Shown here: positions 18,755 to 27,734 of the stretch, piece after piece
How the letters are laid out: every line of letters starts with the position of its first letter
Position numbering within the stretch: position 1 is the first letter of the stretch
NCBI RefSeq assembly: GCF_005281345.1
Contig: NZ_SZXJ01000046.1
Span: 1-46,728 of the forward strand
Direction of reading: 5' to 3'
DNA: 46,728 bases
DNA from: Citrobacter sp. wls619
GTDB lineage: Bacteria > Pseudomonadota > Gammaproteobacteria > Enterobacterales > Enterobacteriaceae
The notes under the pieces: model-generated
Databases searched by the model: none
Told to the model about the DNA's origin: nothing
The model's input: only the letters and a program-made list of their open reading frames with translations
Position numbers and translations under genes: made by a program

Positions 18755-18834
18755 CCGGATGGCGGCCGAGGCCTTATCCGGCCTACAAAGTACAATGCTA
18801 TCCGTAGGCCTGATAAACGTAGTGCCATCAGGCA
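18755..18834. repeat. BIME: two inverted REP elements between pmrR and proP
   Basis: CCGGATGGCGGC...GCCTTATCCGGCCTAC is followed after a short spacer by GTAGGCCTGATAAACG...GCCATCAGGC, two REP units in opposite orientation. It is a typical enteric BIME just after the proP stop. Confidence 0.85.
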
Positions 18835-18843
18835 ATCACACGA

Positions 18844-20346
18844 TTACTCATCAATACGCGGATGCTGCTGGACCAGGCGCGAACGTTTAACCTGTAGATC
18901 AGCAATTTCCTGATCGATGTCTTCGATTTTCTGCTCAATGTTATCGTAGTGCTCGCCGAGAATTTCTTTCGCTTCCTGAATATCCGAAGCCGCAGGCGTA
19001 GCCCCTTTCAGCGGCTGATTGGCGGTCTCTTTCATGGTCACGCCGGTAATTAAACCAATCACCGCAATCACCATCAGATAGTAAGCAGGCATCATCAGAT
19101 TCTGCGAACTTTCCACCAGCCAGGCGGCTAACGTCGGCGTCAGACCGGCGATCAATACCGAGATATTAAACGCGGCGGCCAGCGCACTGTAGCGAATATG
19201 CGTCGGGAACATCGCCGGTAACGTTGACGCCATCACCCCGGTAAAACAGTTGAGGATCACCGCCAGCATCAGCAACCCGGCGAAAATCAGGCCGATGACG
19301 TTACTGTTAATCAGAATAAATGCCGGAATCGCCAGCACAAACAACGCAATACTGCCCATGATCACAAACGGACGACGCCCGAAGCGGTCGCTGAGCAAAC
19401 CCATAATTGGCTGCACAAACAGCATACCAATCATGATGGCGATAATAATCAGCACGCCGTGGTCTTCAGAGTAATGCAGGTTATGCGACAGATAACTCGG
19501 CATATAGGTGAGCAGCATGTAGTAGGTGACGTTGGTGGCAATCACCAGACCAACACATGCCAGCAGGCTACGCCAGTGTTTAGTCGCAATTTCTTTAAAC
19601 GAAATCTTCGGTCCTTCCTGCAGACCCTGACGATCGCCCTGCTCCAGCTTGTCGACATGCTGCTGAAACGCAGGTGTTTCTTCCAGAGCATGACGCAGAT
19701 ACAGACCAATCAGCCCTAATGGTAGCGCCAGGAAGAACGGAATACGCCAACCCCATTCAAGGAAGTTGTCTTCACCGACGACGGTCGAGATCAAGACGAC
19801 TACACCGGCACCCAGCACAAACCCGGCAATAGAGCCGAAGTCCAGCCAACTGCCCATAAATCCACGCTTACGGTCCGGGGAATACTCTGCGACAAAAATC
19901 GACGCGCCGGTATACTCCCCACCGACCGAAAAGCCCTGTGCCATCTTACACAGCAACAGCAGGATCGGTGCCCAGATACCAATAGACGCATACGAAGGGA
20001 TCAACCCAATACAGAAGGTACTGATCGACATAATCACAATCGTGATAGCCAGGATCTTTTGGCGACCGTATTTATCGCCGAGCATACCGAAGAACAATCC
20101 GCCAAGCGGTCGAATCAGAAAGGGAACGGAGAAGGTAGCGAGTGCAGCAACCATCTGCACGCTGGGGTCAGCCCCCGGGAAGAACACTTTACCTAATGCG
20201 TAAGCAACAAACCCATAAACACCAAAATCAAACCACTCCATTGCATTACCGAGTGACGCGGCGGTAATGGCTTTTCGCAGTTTTCCGTCATCAATAATGG
20301 TGACGTCGCGAAGCGTAATTGGCTTTATTTTTTTCCTTTTTAGCAT
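18844..20346 (-). CDS. proP: Osmosensing proline/glycine betaine:H+ symporter ProP
   Basis: Inner-membrane MFS transporter that takes up proline, betaine and ectoine under hyperosmotic stress. With the ATG at 20346 (after GAGGA, five-base gap) the protein is 500 residues, as in E. coli. Twelve membrane spans are evident, with the MFS loop motif GMLGDKYGRQKIL between TM2 and TM3 and SDRFGRRPF in the second half. The C-terminus from about 455 is the characteristic long tail ending in a coiled coil (heptads in NIEQKIEDIDQEIADLQVKR), which tunes the osmotic set point. A perfect CRP site lies about 220 bases upstream, where E. coli proP has promoter P1. Confidence 0.96.
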   Translation of the reverse strand: MLKRKKIKPITLRDVTIIDDGKLRKAITAASLGNAMEWFDFGVYGFVAYALGKVFFPGADPSVQMVAALATFSVPFLIRPLGGLFFGMLGDKYGRQKILAITIVIMSISTFCIGLIPSYASIGIWAPILLLLCKMAQGFSVGGEYTGASIFVAEYSPDRKRGFMGSWLDFGSIAGFVLGAGVVVLISTVVGEDNFLEWGWRIPFFLALPLGLIGLYLRHALEETPAFQQHVDKLEQGDRQGLQEGPKISFKEIATKHWRSLLACVGLVIATNVTYYMLLTYMPSYLSHNLHYSEDHGVLIIIAIMIGMLFVQPIMGLLSDRFGRRPFVIMGSIALFVLAIPAFILINSNVIGLIFAGLLMLAVILNCFTGVMASTLPAMFPTHIRYSALAAAFNISVLIAGLTPTLAAWLVESSQNLMMPAYYLMVIAVIGLITGVTMKETANQPLKGATPAASDIQEAKEILGEHYDNIEQKIEDIDQEIADLQVKRSRLVQQHPRIDE

Positions 20347-20425
20347 ACCAGTCCTCATAGACTTAGCCCTGTCGCGCTACAGATCGAGTCTCCCAACGCC
20401 GTAGCGCCAAGGTCATCGCCGAGCG

Positions 20426-20447
20426 GGGATTGCACAGGCGCAATCCC
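20426..20447 (-). promoter_or_regulatory. Hairpin in the proP leader
   Basis: GGGATTGC (20426-20433) and GCAATCCC (20440-20447) are perfect eight-base arms around a six-base loop, 80-101 bases upstream of the proP start. It would be part of the leader of a P1 transcript. RNase III cleavage in the proP leader has been reported for E. coli; linking it to this hairpin is my inference. Confidence 0.5.
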
Positions 20448-20560
20448 TGTAACAAGCGTAGCAGGTTTACTTACACTGACTGAAAATGAGCAGTACAACC
20501 GAACCTGTTGACGCCTGATTGGGCGGTTAATGACCTCTTTACCCTAACAGCGTTTAAATG

Positions 20561-20576
20561 TGTGATCAACTTCACA
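20561..20576 (-). promoter_or_regulatory. CRP-cAMP site of the proP P1 promoter
   Basis: TGTGATCAACTTCACA is a perfect match to TGTGA-N6-TCACA. It is centred about 222 bases upstream of the proP ATG. In E. coli a CRP site overlaps the proP P1 -35 region at nearly this distance and represses P1, so the same role is likely. Confidence 0.8.
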
Positions 20577-21046
20577 CATAGTTTTTCATTTCGTCAACCT
20601 GCGTAAATCAGGTCATTCTGAGTCAACTTTTTTACATGTCATGCTTGCGATTTACTGACAATTAAATACAAGAATAAATCTTCTGGCTCCATCAACAATC
20701 ACCGCAGTCACTATTATTCTGCTAGCAAAAAAACCACCTAATCCCTTCACAAAAAGATCACAGGTTTTTTAATAATCATAGCGCCGGAGAGATTTTGCTC
20801 GGAATATGTGATGAAGATAACTAAAACATCGTTTTATTTTGATTGAATCAATGTTCCTGTGAATGCAAACTAATTCCAGACGCAATATCCCTGGGAGCAG
20901 TAGCACGCTCAACGTATGCCGCGTTAGATTTTATAAAACAAAGAGATAGCCGTTTTCTCTGTTAAAACCCAAAAGTAACCTTTTGAATTTAAATAATTTT
21001 TATCTTCTTGCGCGTTTATAACCTGCGACAAGACATGAGGACGTTT

Positions 21047-22045
21047 ATGAAAATTAAAGCCACGATTGAACGCATCCCCGGCGGAATGATGTTGATTCCT
21101 CTGTTATTAGGCGCAGTGTTAAATACGTTAGCTCCCGATACGGGCGCGTATTTCGGTTCGTTTACCAAAGGGATGATCAGCGGAACAGTTCCGATTCTGG
21201 CAGTGTGGTTTTTTTGTATCGGTGCATCAATTGATTTGCGAGCAACCGGTACGGTATTACGCAAGTCAGGTACATTGGTATTAACCAAAATAGCCGTAGC
21301 CTGGGCAGTGGCCATGATTGCCGCTTCATTTATTCCTGATACTGGCATTCAAACCGGGTTCTTTGCAGGTCTTTCCGTACTGGCAATTGTCTCAGCAATG
21401 GACATGACCAACGGGGGTTTATACGCCAGCCTGATGAATCAGTACGGTACGAAAGAAGAGTCTGGCGCCTTTGTGTTGATGTCGCTGGAGTCCGGTCCGT
21501 TAATGACCATGGTCATTCTGGGCTCTGCCGGCCTGGCCTCCTTTGAGCCACACCATTTCATCGGCGCGGTCCTGCCGTTCCTGATTGGCTTTACACTGGG
21601 CAACCTGGATCACGACCTGCGAGCCTTCTTTAGCAAAGCGACACCGGTACTGATTCCGTTCTTCGGCTTTGCTCTGGGTAACACCATTAACCTGAGCGTC
21701 ATCGTTGATACCGGTCTGCTGGGTATCCTGCTGGGTGTGGCCGTCATCGTTATCACCGGTATCCCGCTGATTATTGCTGACCGCGTCATTGGTGGTGGGA
21801 ACGGTACGGCAGGCGTCGCCGCCTCTTCTGCAGCTGGCGCTGCAGTGGCGAACCCAGTGATTATCGCCCAGATTAACCCGGCATTTGAACCGGTTGCCGC
21901 TTCGGCAACGGCTCTGGTCGCTGCCAGCGTGATAGTGACTGCGATTCTGGTGCCAATTATCACGGCGCTGTACGCCAAACGCTTTAACAAGGAACGCGTC
22001 GCCAACAGTACAGCAGCCACCCCGGCCGACTCTTTGCACCACTAA
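21047..22045 (+). CDS. kdgT: 2-keto-3-deoxygluconate permease, KdgT family
   Basis: Predicted inner-membrane H+ symporter for 2-keto-3-deoxygluconate (KDG), a product of pectin and hexuronate breakdown. It has 332 residues (E. coli KdgT about 327) and about ten membrane segments, with family blocks [58 protein letters not shown] and [15 protein letters not shown]. The frame is open from 21008, but the ATG at 21047 follows GAGGACGTTT and gives the family N-terminus. In E. coli proP and yjcZ are neighbours, so this gene is an addition here. No KDG kinase or aldolase is nearby. It may be a paralogue rather than the orthologue of E. coli kdgT; substrate is inferred from family. Confidence 0.85.
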   Translation: MKIKATIERIPGGMMLIPLLLGAVLNTLAPDTGAYFGSFTKGMISGTVPILAVWFFCIGASIDLRATGTVLRKSGTLVLTKIAVAWAVAMIAASFIPDTGIQTGFFAGLSVLAIVSAMDMTNGGLYASLMNQYGTKEESGAFVLMSLESGPLMTMVILGSAGLASFEPHHFIGAVLPFLIGFTLGNLDHDLRAFFSKATPVLIPFFGFALGNTINLSVIVDTGLLGILLGVAVIVITGIPLIIADRVIGGGNGTAGVAASSAAGAAVANPVIIAQINPAFEPVAASATALVAASVIVTAILVPIITALYAKRFNKERVANSTAATPADSLHH

Positions 22046-22075
22046 GTCTGGCTACACATCACTCGCCGTCCCTTC

Positions 22076-22969
22076 TCAGTGATTCAGAGGGGACGGTGCA
22101 AAAATCTCCTCAACCATCGCATCAACCAGTCGCTTTGCCGAACACAGTCTCGGCATCCCCAACGCCACATTCTGCCAACGCTGCGTCACCGACCAGCTCA
22201 CCGGATGGCGCTGTGCATCGCACCAGTCACCCAGCCAACTCAGCAGATCGTTATGTTCGCTCGCCCCCCCAACGGCAGGTGAACTCAGCCATTGATGGTA
22301 ATAATGGCGCGTAGTAGGTGCCGCATTCACGCTGTGTGCCAGTGTCTGGGCAGCCATCGTGCGTAAATTGTCTTTTAGCATCGACACAACATCGGCATTC
22401 GCCAGCCGACAGGCATCACCAAAGGCGCCCCAGCGCAGTTCCTCCAGCGCAACAAAGCAGCGCCCGGGTAATGACCAGCCGTCATACGCCCCAGCCCGCC
22501 AGCGAGTAAAAATCTGTTCACTGTGTTCGCCTGCCTGCACGGTCAGCCCACGTTGCGTCAGCGCTTTTTCTTTATATGCGCTACGTTGGGCAAACCCGTC
22601 AGCCAGTGAAATTAATTGCTGCATCACGCCGGGAGTTGATTGTCCGCGTGGTTGTTCAGTTTGTTGTAAAAATACCAGTCGCTCGGCAATACGTACCAGC
22701 GCCAGGTGGCCAGGATCGATAGTGCCCGCCAGCTTTTCCACCAGCTTAAGGCGCATCACCAGGTGTTCGCTGGAAACCCCCGCCATCACCCACGCGCGCA
22801 GCTGCGTCTGGGATAATACTTCCTGCGTCAGACGCGCACGCAACCGCTGCTGCTGCTGCAGAAAACCGCCGGAACGTTTGGTTTCATCTCCCTGAACCAG
22901 ATCGACCATAAACTTCGGGTAGACGCACTCCAGCGTCCGCCCTGGGCCTTCCAGTAACACGTTAGTCAT
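22076..22969 (-). CDS. yjcZ: YjcZ-like protein of unknown function, partner gene of crfC
   Basis: A 297-residue soluble protein (E. coli YjcZ about 292) with no membrane segment and no catalytic motif that I recognise. It is rich in Gln, Leu and Arg in its N-terminal third and probably mostly helical. It begins TNVLLEGPGRTLECVYPKF. The start ATG overlaps the crfC stop by four bases (ATGA), so the two are translationally coupled and probably work together. In E. coli yjcZ is also immediately after crfC. No function is proposed beyond this link. Confidence 0.88.
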   Translation of the reverse strand: MTNVLLEGPGRTLECVYPKFMVDLVQGDETKRSGGFLQQQQRLRARLTQEVLSQTQLRAWVMAGVSSEHLVMRLKLVEKLAGTIDPGHLALVRIAERLVFLQQTEQPRGQSTPGVMQQLISLADGFAQRSAYKEKALTQRGLTVQAGEHSEQIFTRWRAGAYDGWSLPGRCFVALEELRWGAFGDACRLANADVVSMLKDNLRTMAAQTLAHSVNAAPTTRHYYHQWLSSPAVGGASEHNDLLSWLGDWCDAQRHPVSWSVTQRWQNVALGMPRLCSAKRLVDAMVEEIFAPSPLNH

Positions 22970-25323
22970 GTATGCTCGGTTGCAAAAAGGGTGTGGATAT
23001 CGTCACGCAGCAAGCGGGAATCTTCATAAATCCATGCCGCCGTCGTAATACGATGCTGCAATTGTTCATTCATTGCGTTCACCGCCGATTCATTTTGCTG
23101 GCGCAGGGTCAGACTCTCGCGCAGGCTCGCCTGCAATTGTGTCAGACACAGTGAAAAATCAGCAAAAAACGTGGCCATGCCTGCCGTAACGGAAATATCG
23201 ACCTGAGCAACTAAAGCTTTACGAATTTGTTGGCAAAACTGAGTGACATAATGGACAAGGTTCTTGTGCAACGCGCCCATATCAATGAGGTAACGCGTTT
23301 TTGTTTCGACGTAATCATTCCATCCCCAGTTTGGCTGATTCAACCAACGTGAGAATGTGTCACGCACAACACCGCCGGTGGAGGGGGCATTATCCGCAGG
23401 GATATCCTGTTCAATAGCCTCGTTAAACAACTGACGCGTATTGAAATTAAACATCGACGCATGAAAGGCTGGAAAACGGATCCGCGCCCGAAATCCGGCA
23501 TGGTTCAAATCCTCTTTCACCCGTTGTTCAATAGGCCGCATAGCGTCATTCAGCGCCCGGGATAACGTCGATTCAAGCGCCTCAAAACGCAGCGCCAGGT
23601 CCCGGCTGATACTCTCCTGCGCCGCCAGCAGGACCACCTCACAGGAGGAGCGAATTTTATCTAACACAATTTTCGCTTGTCCCTCGTCATGCAACACCAG
23701 CATATCACCGGCCATTTCCGCCGCCGCAATGGCAGCGCCCATGCCATGTTGTGACATCATCAACACGTTTTCTTTAACAAAGAACGTATTAATACCGCAC
23801 AGAATCTCGGTCTGCTGCTGATTGAGATAGCCGGCAGCAGCCTCCAGCGCCAGCTCAACCTCGTGACTGACCTCGTCGCCCACCCGCGCCTGGCTTCTCT
23901 GCAACTGTTGCATGTCATCTTCAATATGCGCGATGTTCATCTGCAACTGCTCATAGGCGACGGTTAAGCCGTGGGCGCGAAACTCCAGATATTCGTGTGC
24001 GCTTTGCGAATAGTTCAATAGCTTGTGCGATGCCGAGCGCAGCGCATACAGTGAGGCATTGGCGTAGGCTGCATGGATCACTTTCTGAATCGGTTGTTCA
24101 AACAGTGAGTCTTCCCAAAGCAGATCGGCGGCATGGCGAATATGCTCTTTATCCTCAAGATCGGTGGAACGCCAGCGCCTGCCGAGTGCCGCTTCGGCAA
24201 AGTCCTGGACCCAGCGCTGCTCCTGATGATCCGGCAAGCGCCCATTATTCACGAGTTCATGGCGCGCCCTGTTGGCCAGATATCCCCACATTGAGGAGAC
24301 CGGATAAATACGTTCAGGCGTAATACCGCCTTGCATCAACGTGCCGGAAATTAACGCCCGCACCTGCTCTTCATCATCGCTGTTGCGGTCTTTCTGATCG
24401 AATTTGTTAACCAGCGCATACAGCGGTACTGACTTTCCAACCGCCATAATGGCCTGACGGACTTCCTCATCCGAAATCGACTTCAGTTGGGTATAATCCA
24501 TCACCGCCAGTACCGCTGAAGCCCGGGCCAGCTGTTCATTGAGCATTTGCTGTAAGTGTGGCTGCCCGGCCTCATTCGGCCCGGGAGTATCCAGCAGCGT
24601 CAATTGTCCCGGATAACTTGCCAGCCCGGCCAGATGCACGAACTCAACCTCAATAACCGGAATATGCTCAATTGCAGCATAGGCGGTAAACGGAAAATCC
24701 ACCTCCAGCGCTTTAGATAAACGCACCAGATCGTTCAGGCTCTTGAGAAAATGGAAAATTGGTTGTGCGCCAAGATAATACCGTTCAAATGCCACGCCAT
24801 TTTCAATATGTTGAAGCAGGGCATTCATATCCTTATCTATTTCCAGCGTCTGAGCCAGACGCTGACGGTCGCATTCCCGCACGCGCTGCTGTAATACTTT
24901 CATTAAGGCGTCAATTGGCGCGACATGCGAAAAATGCAGCACCGGCTCTTTCTGTCCCGGCGTATGGCGGATAAGGGTCGGTAACGCCGTCATCGGGCGA
25001 TTACGATTAGGTAAAACCTCGGTTCCGACAATCGCGTTAATCGTCGTCGATTTTCCCGCCTTCATCGTACCGACGATCGCCAGAACCATTTCCAGACGGG
25101 TAATCTTTCGCAGTTCATTGTTGAGCGTTGCCTGCTGGACATCCATGCCACGCGCGCTGAAATGCAGGGGCTGAACAACCTGTCCGCTATGCTCTCCTTT
25201 TTTCAACATGACATCATTCGCCGAGGTCATTGGCAATTTCTGCAATTGCCTGAGATGTTCAAGAGAGAGCATCAGTAAGCGTTCAGCTTCCTGACTTAAT
25301 TCATAAATTGTCTGTGTGTACAT
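22966..25323 (-). CDS. crfC: Dynamin-like GTPase CrfC (YjdA), replication-fork associated
   Basis: Large GTPase of the dynamin-like group. In E. coli CrfC is reported to hold sister replication forks together through the DNA clamp and to be needed for chromosome partition. GTPase motifs: G1 GTMKAGKST at residues 85-93, G3 LLDTPGPNEAGQPH, G4 NKFDQKDRNSDD; a conserved block VGTEVLPNRNRPMTALPT follows G1. The C-terminal two-thirds is helical with likely coiled coils. At 785 residues it is longer than my recollection of E. coli CrfC (742), the difference lying mostly in the helical middle and C-terminal region. A 540-base upstream space contains its promoter; yjcZ follows with a four-base overlap. 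Confidence 0.93.
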   Translation of the reverse strand: MYTQTIYELSQEAERLLMLSLEHLRQLQKLPMTSANDVMLKKGEHSGQVVQPLHFSARGMDVQQATLNNELRKITRLEMVLAIVGTMKAGKSTTINAIVGTEVLPNRNRPMTALPTLIRHTPGQKEPVLHFSHVAPIDALMKVLQQRVRECDRQRLAQTLEIDKDMNALLQHIENGVAFERYYLGAQPIFHFLKSLNDLVRLSKALEVDFPFTAYAAIEHIPVIEVEFVHLAGLASYPGQLTLLDTPGPNEAGQPHLQQMLNEQLARASAVLAVMDYTQLKSISDEEVRQAIMAVGKSVPLYALVNKFDQKDRNSDDEEQVRALISGTLMQGGITPERIYPVSSMWGYLANRARHELVNNGRLPDHQEQRWVQDFAEAALGRRWRSTDLEDKEHIRHAADLLWEDSLFEQPIQKVIHAAYANASLYALRSASHKLLNYSQSAHEYLEFRAHGLTVAYEQLQMNIAHIEDDMQQLQRSQARVGDEVSHEVELALEAAAGYLNQQQTEILCGINTFFVKENVLMMSQHGMGAAIAAAEMAGDMLVLHDEGQAKIVLDKIRSSCEVVLLAAQESISRDLALRFEALESTLSRALNDAMRPIEQRVKEDLNHAGFRARIRFPAFHASMFNFNTRQLFNEAIEQDIPADNAPSTGGVVRDTFSRWLNQPNWGWNDYVETKTRYLIDMGALHKNLVHYVTQFCQQIRKALVAQVDISVTAGMATFFADFSLCLTQLQASLRESLTLRQQNESAVNAMNEQLQHRITTAAWIYEDSRLLRDDIHTLFATEHT

Positions 25324-25865
25324 GGAAAATCTTTCCTTAACGCAAATAGCATTACTTTTATTTAGCCAAATCGTTTTATTTATAGATCTTCGGCTTTTAT
25401 AATTACGTGTGGAAATAATTAAAATTAAAACAACCAGCTGATATTATTAAAATAAAATTTATCGTATGACTGCTGGCCTGATGCCTCTCACTTACTATAT
25501 TAAGTAAGAAAGATAAACAGAGTAGTTCAGTTTTAAAAAATGCCAGCTTAATTCCCCTACCAAAATTAAGGGGGTCACAAAGTATTCACTCACAATGACT
25601 TAGCTAGTCTGTAAGCCATGCTACCTATGAATATCGGGTGTTTCGCCTCACCTTATCTTAAATAACTAAACGTAGCAATTTCCCTTAAAAAATATTCCTT
25701 CTGGTTTTCATAGACGTGAAAGCAACCTGACGCCACAACAGATAGTTAGGCATAATTGGCCTGTAGCCCCGACAAAAGCAGGGATTTTATGTATAATTGC
25801 GGCCTTTTTCGGCAATCTGCCAATTTTGGGCGCTTTTGCCCCTGCTGACTTTTGAGGAAATCCAC
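25324..25865. promoter_or_regulatory. Divergent crfC/yjdM intergenic region
   Basis: About 540 bases with no gene on either strand. The part near crfC is strongly AT-rich. An inverted repeat CTTAATT (25547-25553) / AATTAAG (25564-25570) is present; its role is unknown. A good sigma-70 promoter for yjdM lies at 25769-25797. I see nothing else that I can assign. Confidence 0.45.
25769..25797 (+). promoter_or_regulatory. Promoter of yjdM (phnA)
   Basis: A perfect -10 TATAAT at 25792-25797 follows a -35-like CCGACA (25769-25774; four of six) with a 17-base spacer. Transcription would begin about 60 bases before the yjdM ATG. Confidence 0.65.
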
Positions 25866-26201
25866 ATGTCATTACCACACTGCCCACAATGCAACTCCGA
25901 ATACACTTACGAAGATAACGGCATGTTCATCTGCCCGGAATGCGCTCACGAATGGAACGACGCTGAACCCGCTCAGGACAGCGACGAACTGATCGTTAAA
26001 GATGCTAACGGCAACCTGCTCGCCGATGGCGACAGCGTTACCGTAGTAAAAGATCTGAAGGTAAAAGGTAGCTCTTCCATGCTGAAGATCGGTACCAAAG
26101 TGAAGAATATCCGCCTGGTTGAAGGCGACCACAACATCGATTGTAAAATTGATGGCTTTGGCCCAATGAAGCTGAAATCTGAGTTTGTGAAAAAGAACTG
26201 A
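25866..26201 (+). CDS. yjdM: YjdM (PhnA) zinc-ribbon protein
   Basis: Small cytoplasmic protein of 111 residues, the E. coli length. The N-terminus is a zinc ribbon with two Cys pairs, CPQC (residues 6-9) and CPEC (about 26-29), followed by a compact beta domain ([37 protein letters not shown]) of the PhnA/YjdM family. Some PhnA homologues elsewhere are phosphonoacetate hydrolases, but that is a different, larger protein; for this one no activity is established and it is not required for C-P lyase. The start at 25866 follows GAGGAAATCCAC and gives MSLPHCPQC; the frame upstream is open but unsupported. Confidence 0.93.
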   Translation: MSLPHCPQCNSEYTYEDNGMFICPECAHEWNDAEPAQDSDELIVKDANGNLLADGDSVTVVKDLKVKGSSSMLKIGTKVKNIRLVEGDHNIDCKIDGFGPMKLKSEFVKKN

Positions 26202-26209
26202 TTTCACTT

Positions 26210-26238
26210 GCCTGATGGCGCTGCGCTTATCAGGCCTG
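26210..26238. repeat. REP element after yjdM
   Basis: GCCTGATGGCGCTGCGCTTATCAGGC is a standard REP unit, beginning nine bases after the yjdM stop and followed by a terminator hairpin. Confidence 0.8.
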
Positions 26239-26254
26239 TACCAGCTCATTTGTC

Positions 26255-26289
26255 AGGCGGGAAGCCCATACTTCCCGCCTGGTTTATTT
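26255..26289 (+). terminator. Intrinsic terminator between yjdM and yjdN
   Basis: AGGCGGGAAG (26255-26264), six-base loop CCCATA, CTTCCCGCCT (26271-26280), then GGTTTATTTTT. Perfect ten-base stem with a T-rich tail; it should end the yjdM transcript. Confidence 0.8.
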
Positions 26290-26340
26290 TTGCACACGGC
26301 ATCTACACTTAACTGGCTTCTTTTACCTGAGGTAAAAATT

Positions 26341-26790
26341 ATGCCGTTAAGTCCCTATATCTCCTTTGCAGGCAACTGCGCTGACGCTATCGCCTACTAT
26401 CAAAAAACGTTAGGCGCTGAGCTACTCTACAAAATCAACTTCGGTGAAATGCCCAAATCCGCGCAGGACAGCGAAGAAGGTTGCCCTTCCGGAATGAAAT
26501 TCCCCGATACCGCCATTGCTCATGCCAACCTGCGCGTGGCAGGCAGCGACATCATGATGAGCGATAGCGCCCCCGACGGAAAAGCCCACTACTCTGGCTT
26601 TACGCTGGTACTCGACACGCAAAATGTCGATGAAGGGAAGCGCTGGTTTGATAACCTGGCCGCACAAGGACAAATCGAAATGGACTGGCAGGAGACCTTC
26701 TGGGCACATGGTTTCGGTAAAGTGACCGACCAGTACGGCGTGCCGTGGATGATCAACGTCGTCAAGCAACAGCAACCCCCTACCGAGTGA
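26341..26790 (+). CDS. yjdN: YjdN (PhnB) VOC/glyoxalase-fold protein
   Basis: A 149-residue cytoplasmic protein (E. coli 147) of the vicinal oxygen chelate superfamily, PhnB/DUF1338-unrelated VOC type sometimes labelled 3-demethylubiquinone methyltransferase-like. The repeated beta-alpha-beta units are visible: PYISFAGNCADAIAYYQKTL at the N-terminus and DEGKRWFDNLAAQGQIEM in the second half, with WAHGFGKVTDQYGVPWMIN at the end, the usual VOC closing strand. Start ATG follows TGAGGTAAAAATT. Despite the old name phnB it is not needed for phosphonate use in E. coli; substrate is unknown. Confidence 0.9.
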   Translation: MPLSPYISFAGNCADAIAYYQKTLGAELLYKINFGEMPKSAQDSEEGCPSGMKFPDTAIAHANLRVAGSDIMMSDSAPDGKAHYSGFTLVLDTQNVDEGKRWFDNLAAQGQIEMDWQETFWAHGFGKVTDQYGVPWMINVVKQQQPPTE

Positions 26791-26860
26791 TGTAACGGGA
26801 GGCTCGTCCTCCCGGATTGTCATCAAATATCGCTCAACTCTTCATCGCCAAGTAACCTTC

Positions 26861-26878
26861 CTTTAACGAAAACGTCAC
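26861..26878 (+). promoter_or_regulatory. Putative Pho box upstream of phnC
   Basis: CTTTAACGAAAACGTCAC fits the two seven-base half-sites (CTGTCAT-like) with a four-base AT-rich centre of the PhoB box; the second half ACGTCAC is the better match. It ends about 44 bases before phnC. The phn operon of E. coli is a PhoB regulon member, so a site is expected here; the match itself is moderate. Confidence 0.5.
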
Positions 26879-26922
26879 ATTAATCCGCCACGATGGGGCC
26901 ACTTTTTTAGGGAGGCCGCATC

Positions 26923-27711
26923 ATGCAAACGGTTATTCGCGTCGAGAAACTCTCCAAATCCTTCAATCAACATCAGGCGCTTAATGCGGTTGATCTGAAT
27001 ATCTGTGCCGGTGAGATGGTGGCTCTGCTTGGGCCATCTGGCTCCGGCAAATCCACCCTTTTACGTCATCTAAGCGGTTTGATCACCGGTGATAAATCAC
27101 CGGGCAGTCACGTCGAGCTATTAGGCCGTACCGTTCAACGTGAAGGCCGACTGGCGCGCGACATCCGCAAAAGCCGTGCCCACACTGGCTACATCTTCCA
27201 GCAGTTCAATCTGGTGAACCGGCTGAGCGTACTGGAGAACGTGCTGATTGGCGCGCTCGGCAGCACGCCATTCTGGCGCACCTGTTTTAGCTGGTTTACG
27301 CCAGAGCAGAAACAACGCGCATTACAGGCGCTGACCCGCGTGGGTATGGCGCACTTGGCTTATCAGCGCGTTTCCACGCTCTCCGGCGGGCAACAACAGC
27401 GCGTCGCGATCGCCCGCGCATTGATGCAACAGGCAAAAGTGATCCTCGCCGATGAACCGATTGCCTCGCTGGACCCGGAATCGGCGCGCATCGTGATGGA
27501 TACCCTGCGCGACATTAACCAGACCGACGGTATTACCGTGGTCGTCACGCTGCATCAGGTGGATTACGCCCTGCGCTACTGCGAACGCATTGTCGCGCTG
27601 CGCCAGGGGAACGTCTTCTTTGACGGCAGCAGCCAGCATTTTGATAACGATCGTTTTGACCATCTCTACCGCAGCATGAACCGCGTCGAACAGAACGCGC
27701 AGGCTGCTTAA
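26923..27711 (+). CDS. phnC: Phosphonate ABC transporter ATPase PhnC
   Basis: ATP-binding subunit of the phosphonate importer PhnCDE. It has 262 residues as in E. coli. Motifs: Walker [10 protein letters not shown] at 37-45, Q loop FQQFNLVNR, signature [15 protein letters not shown], Walker [13 protein letters not shown] and the switch His in [11 protein letters not shown]. It is the first gene of the phn operon, preceded by a putative Pho box and by GGGAGG. phnD begins 23 bases after its stop. Confidence 0.96.
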   Translation: MQTVIRVEKLSKSFNQHQALNAVDLNICAGEMVALLGPSGSGKSTLLRHLSGLITGDKSPGSHVELLGRTVQREGRLARDIRKSRAHTGYIFQQFNLVNRLSVLENVLIGALGSTPFWRTCFSWFTPEQKQRALQALTRVGMAHLAYQRVSTLSGGQQQRVAIARALMQQAKVILADEPIASLDPESARIVMDTLRDINQTDGITVVVTLHQVDYALRYCERIVALRQGNVFFDGSSQHFDNDRFDHLYRSMNRVEQNAQAA

Positions 27712-27734
27712 CGTCCCCACAATGAGGAATGGAA

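Larger units (their letters stand above)
20347..21046. promoter_or_regulatory. Divergent proP/kdgT intergenic region
   Basis: About 700 bases without a gene. The left part serves proP (leader hairpin 20426-20447, CRP site 20561-20576). The right part, from about 20750, is AT-rich and serves the kdgT-like gene. TAAAACATCGTTTTA at 20822-20836 is a palindrome (TAAAAC / GTTTTA, three-base centre) similar to KdgR operators; with KDG transport downstream this is a reasonable but unproven assignment. Confidence 0.45.
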
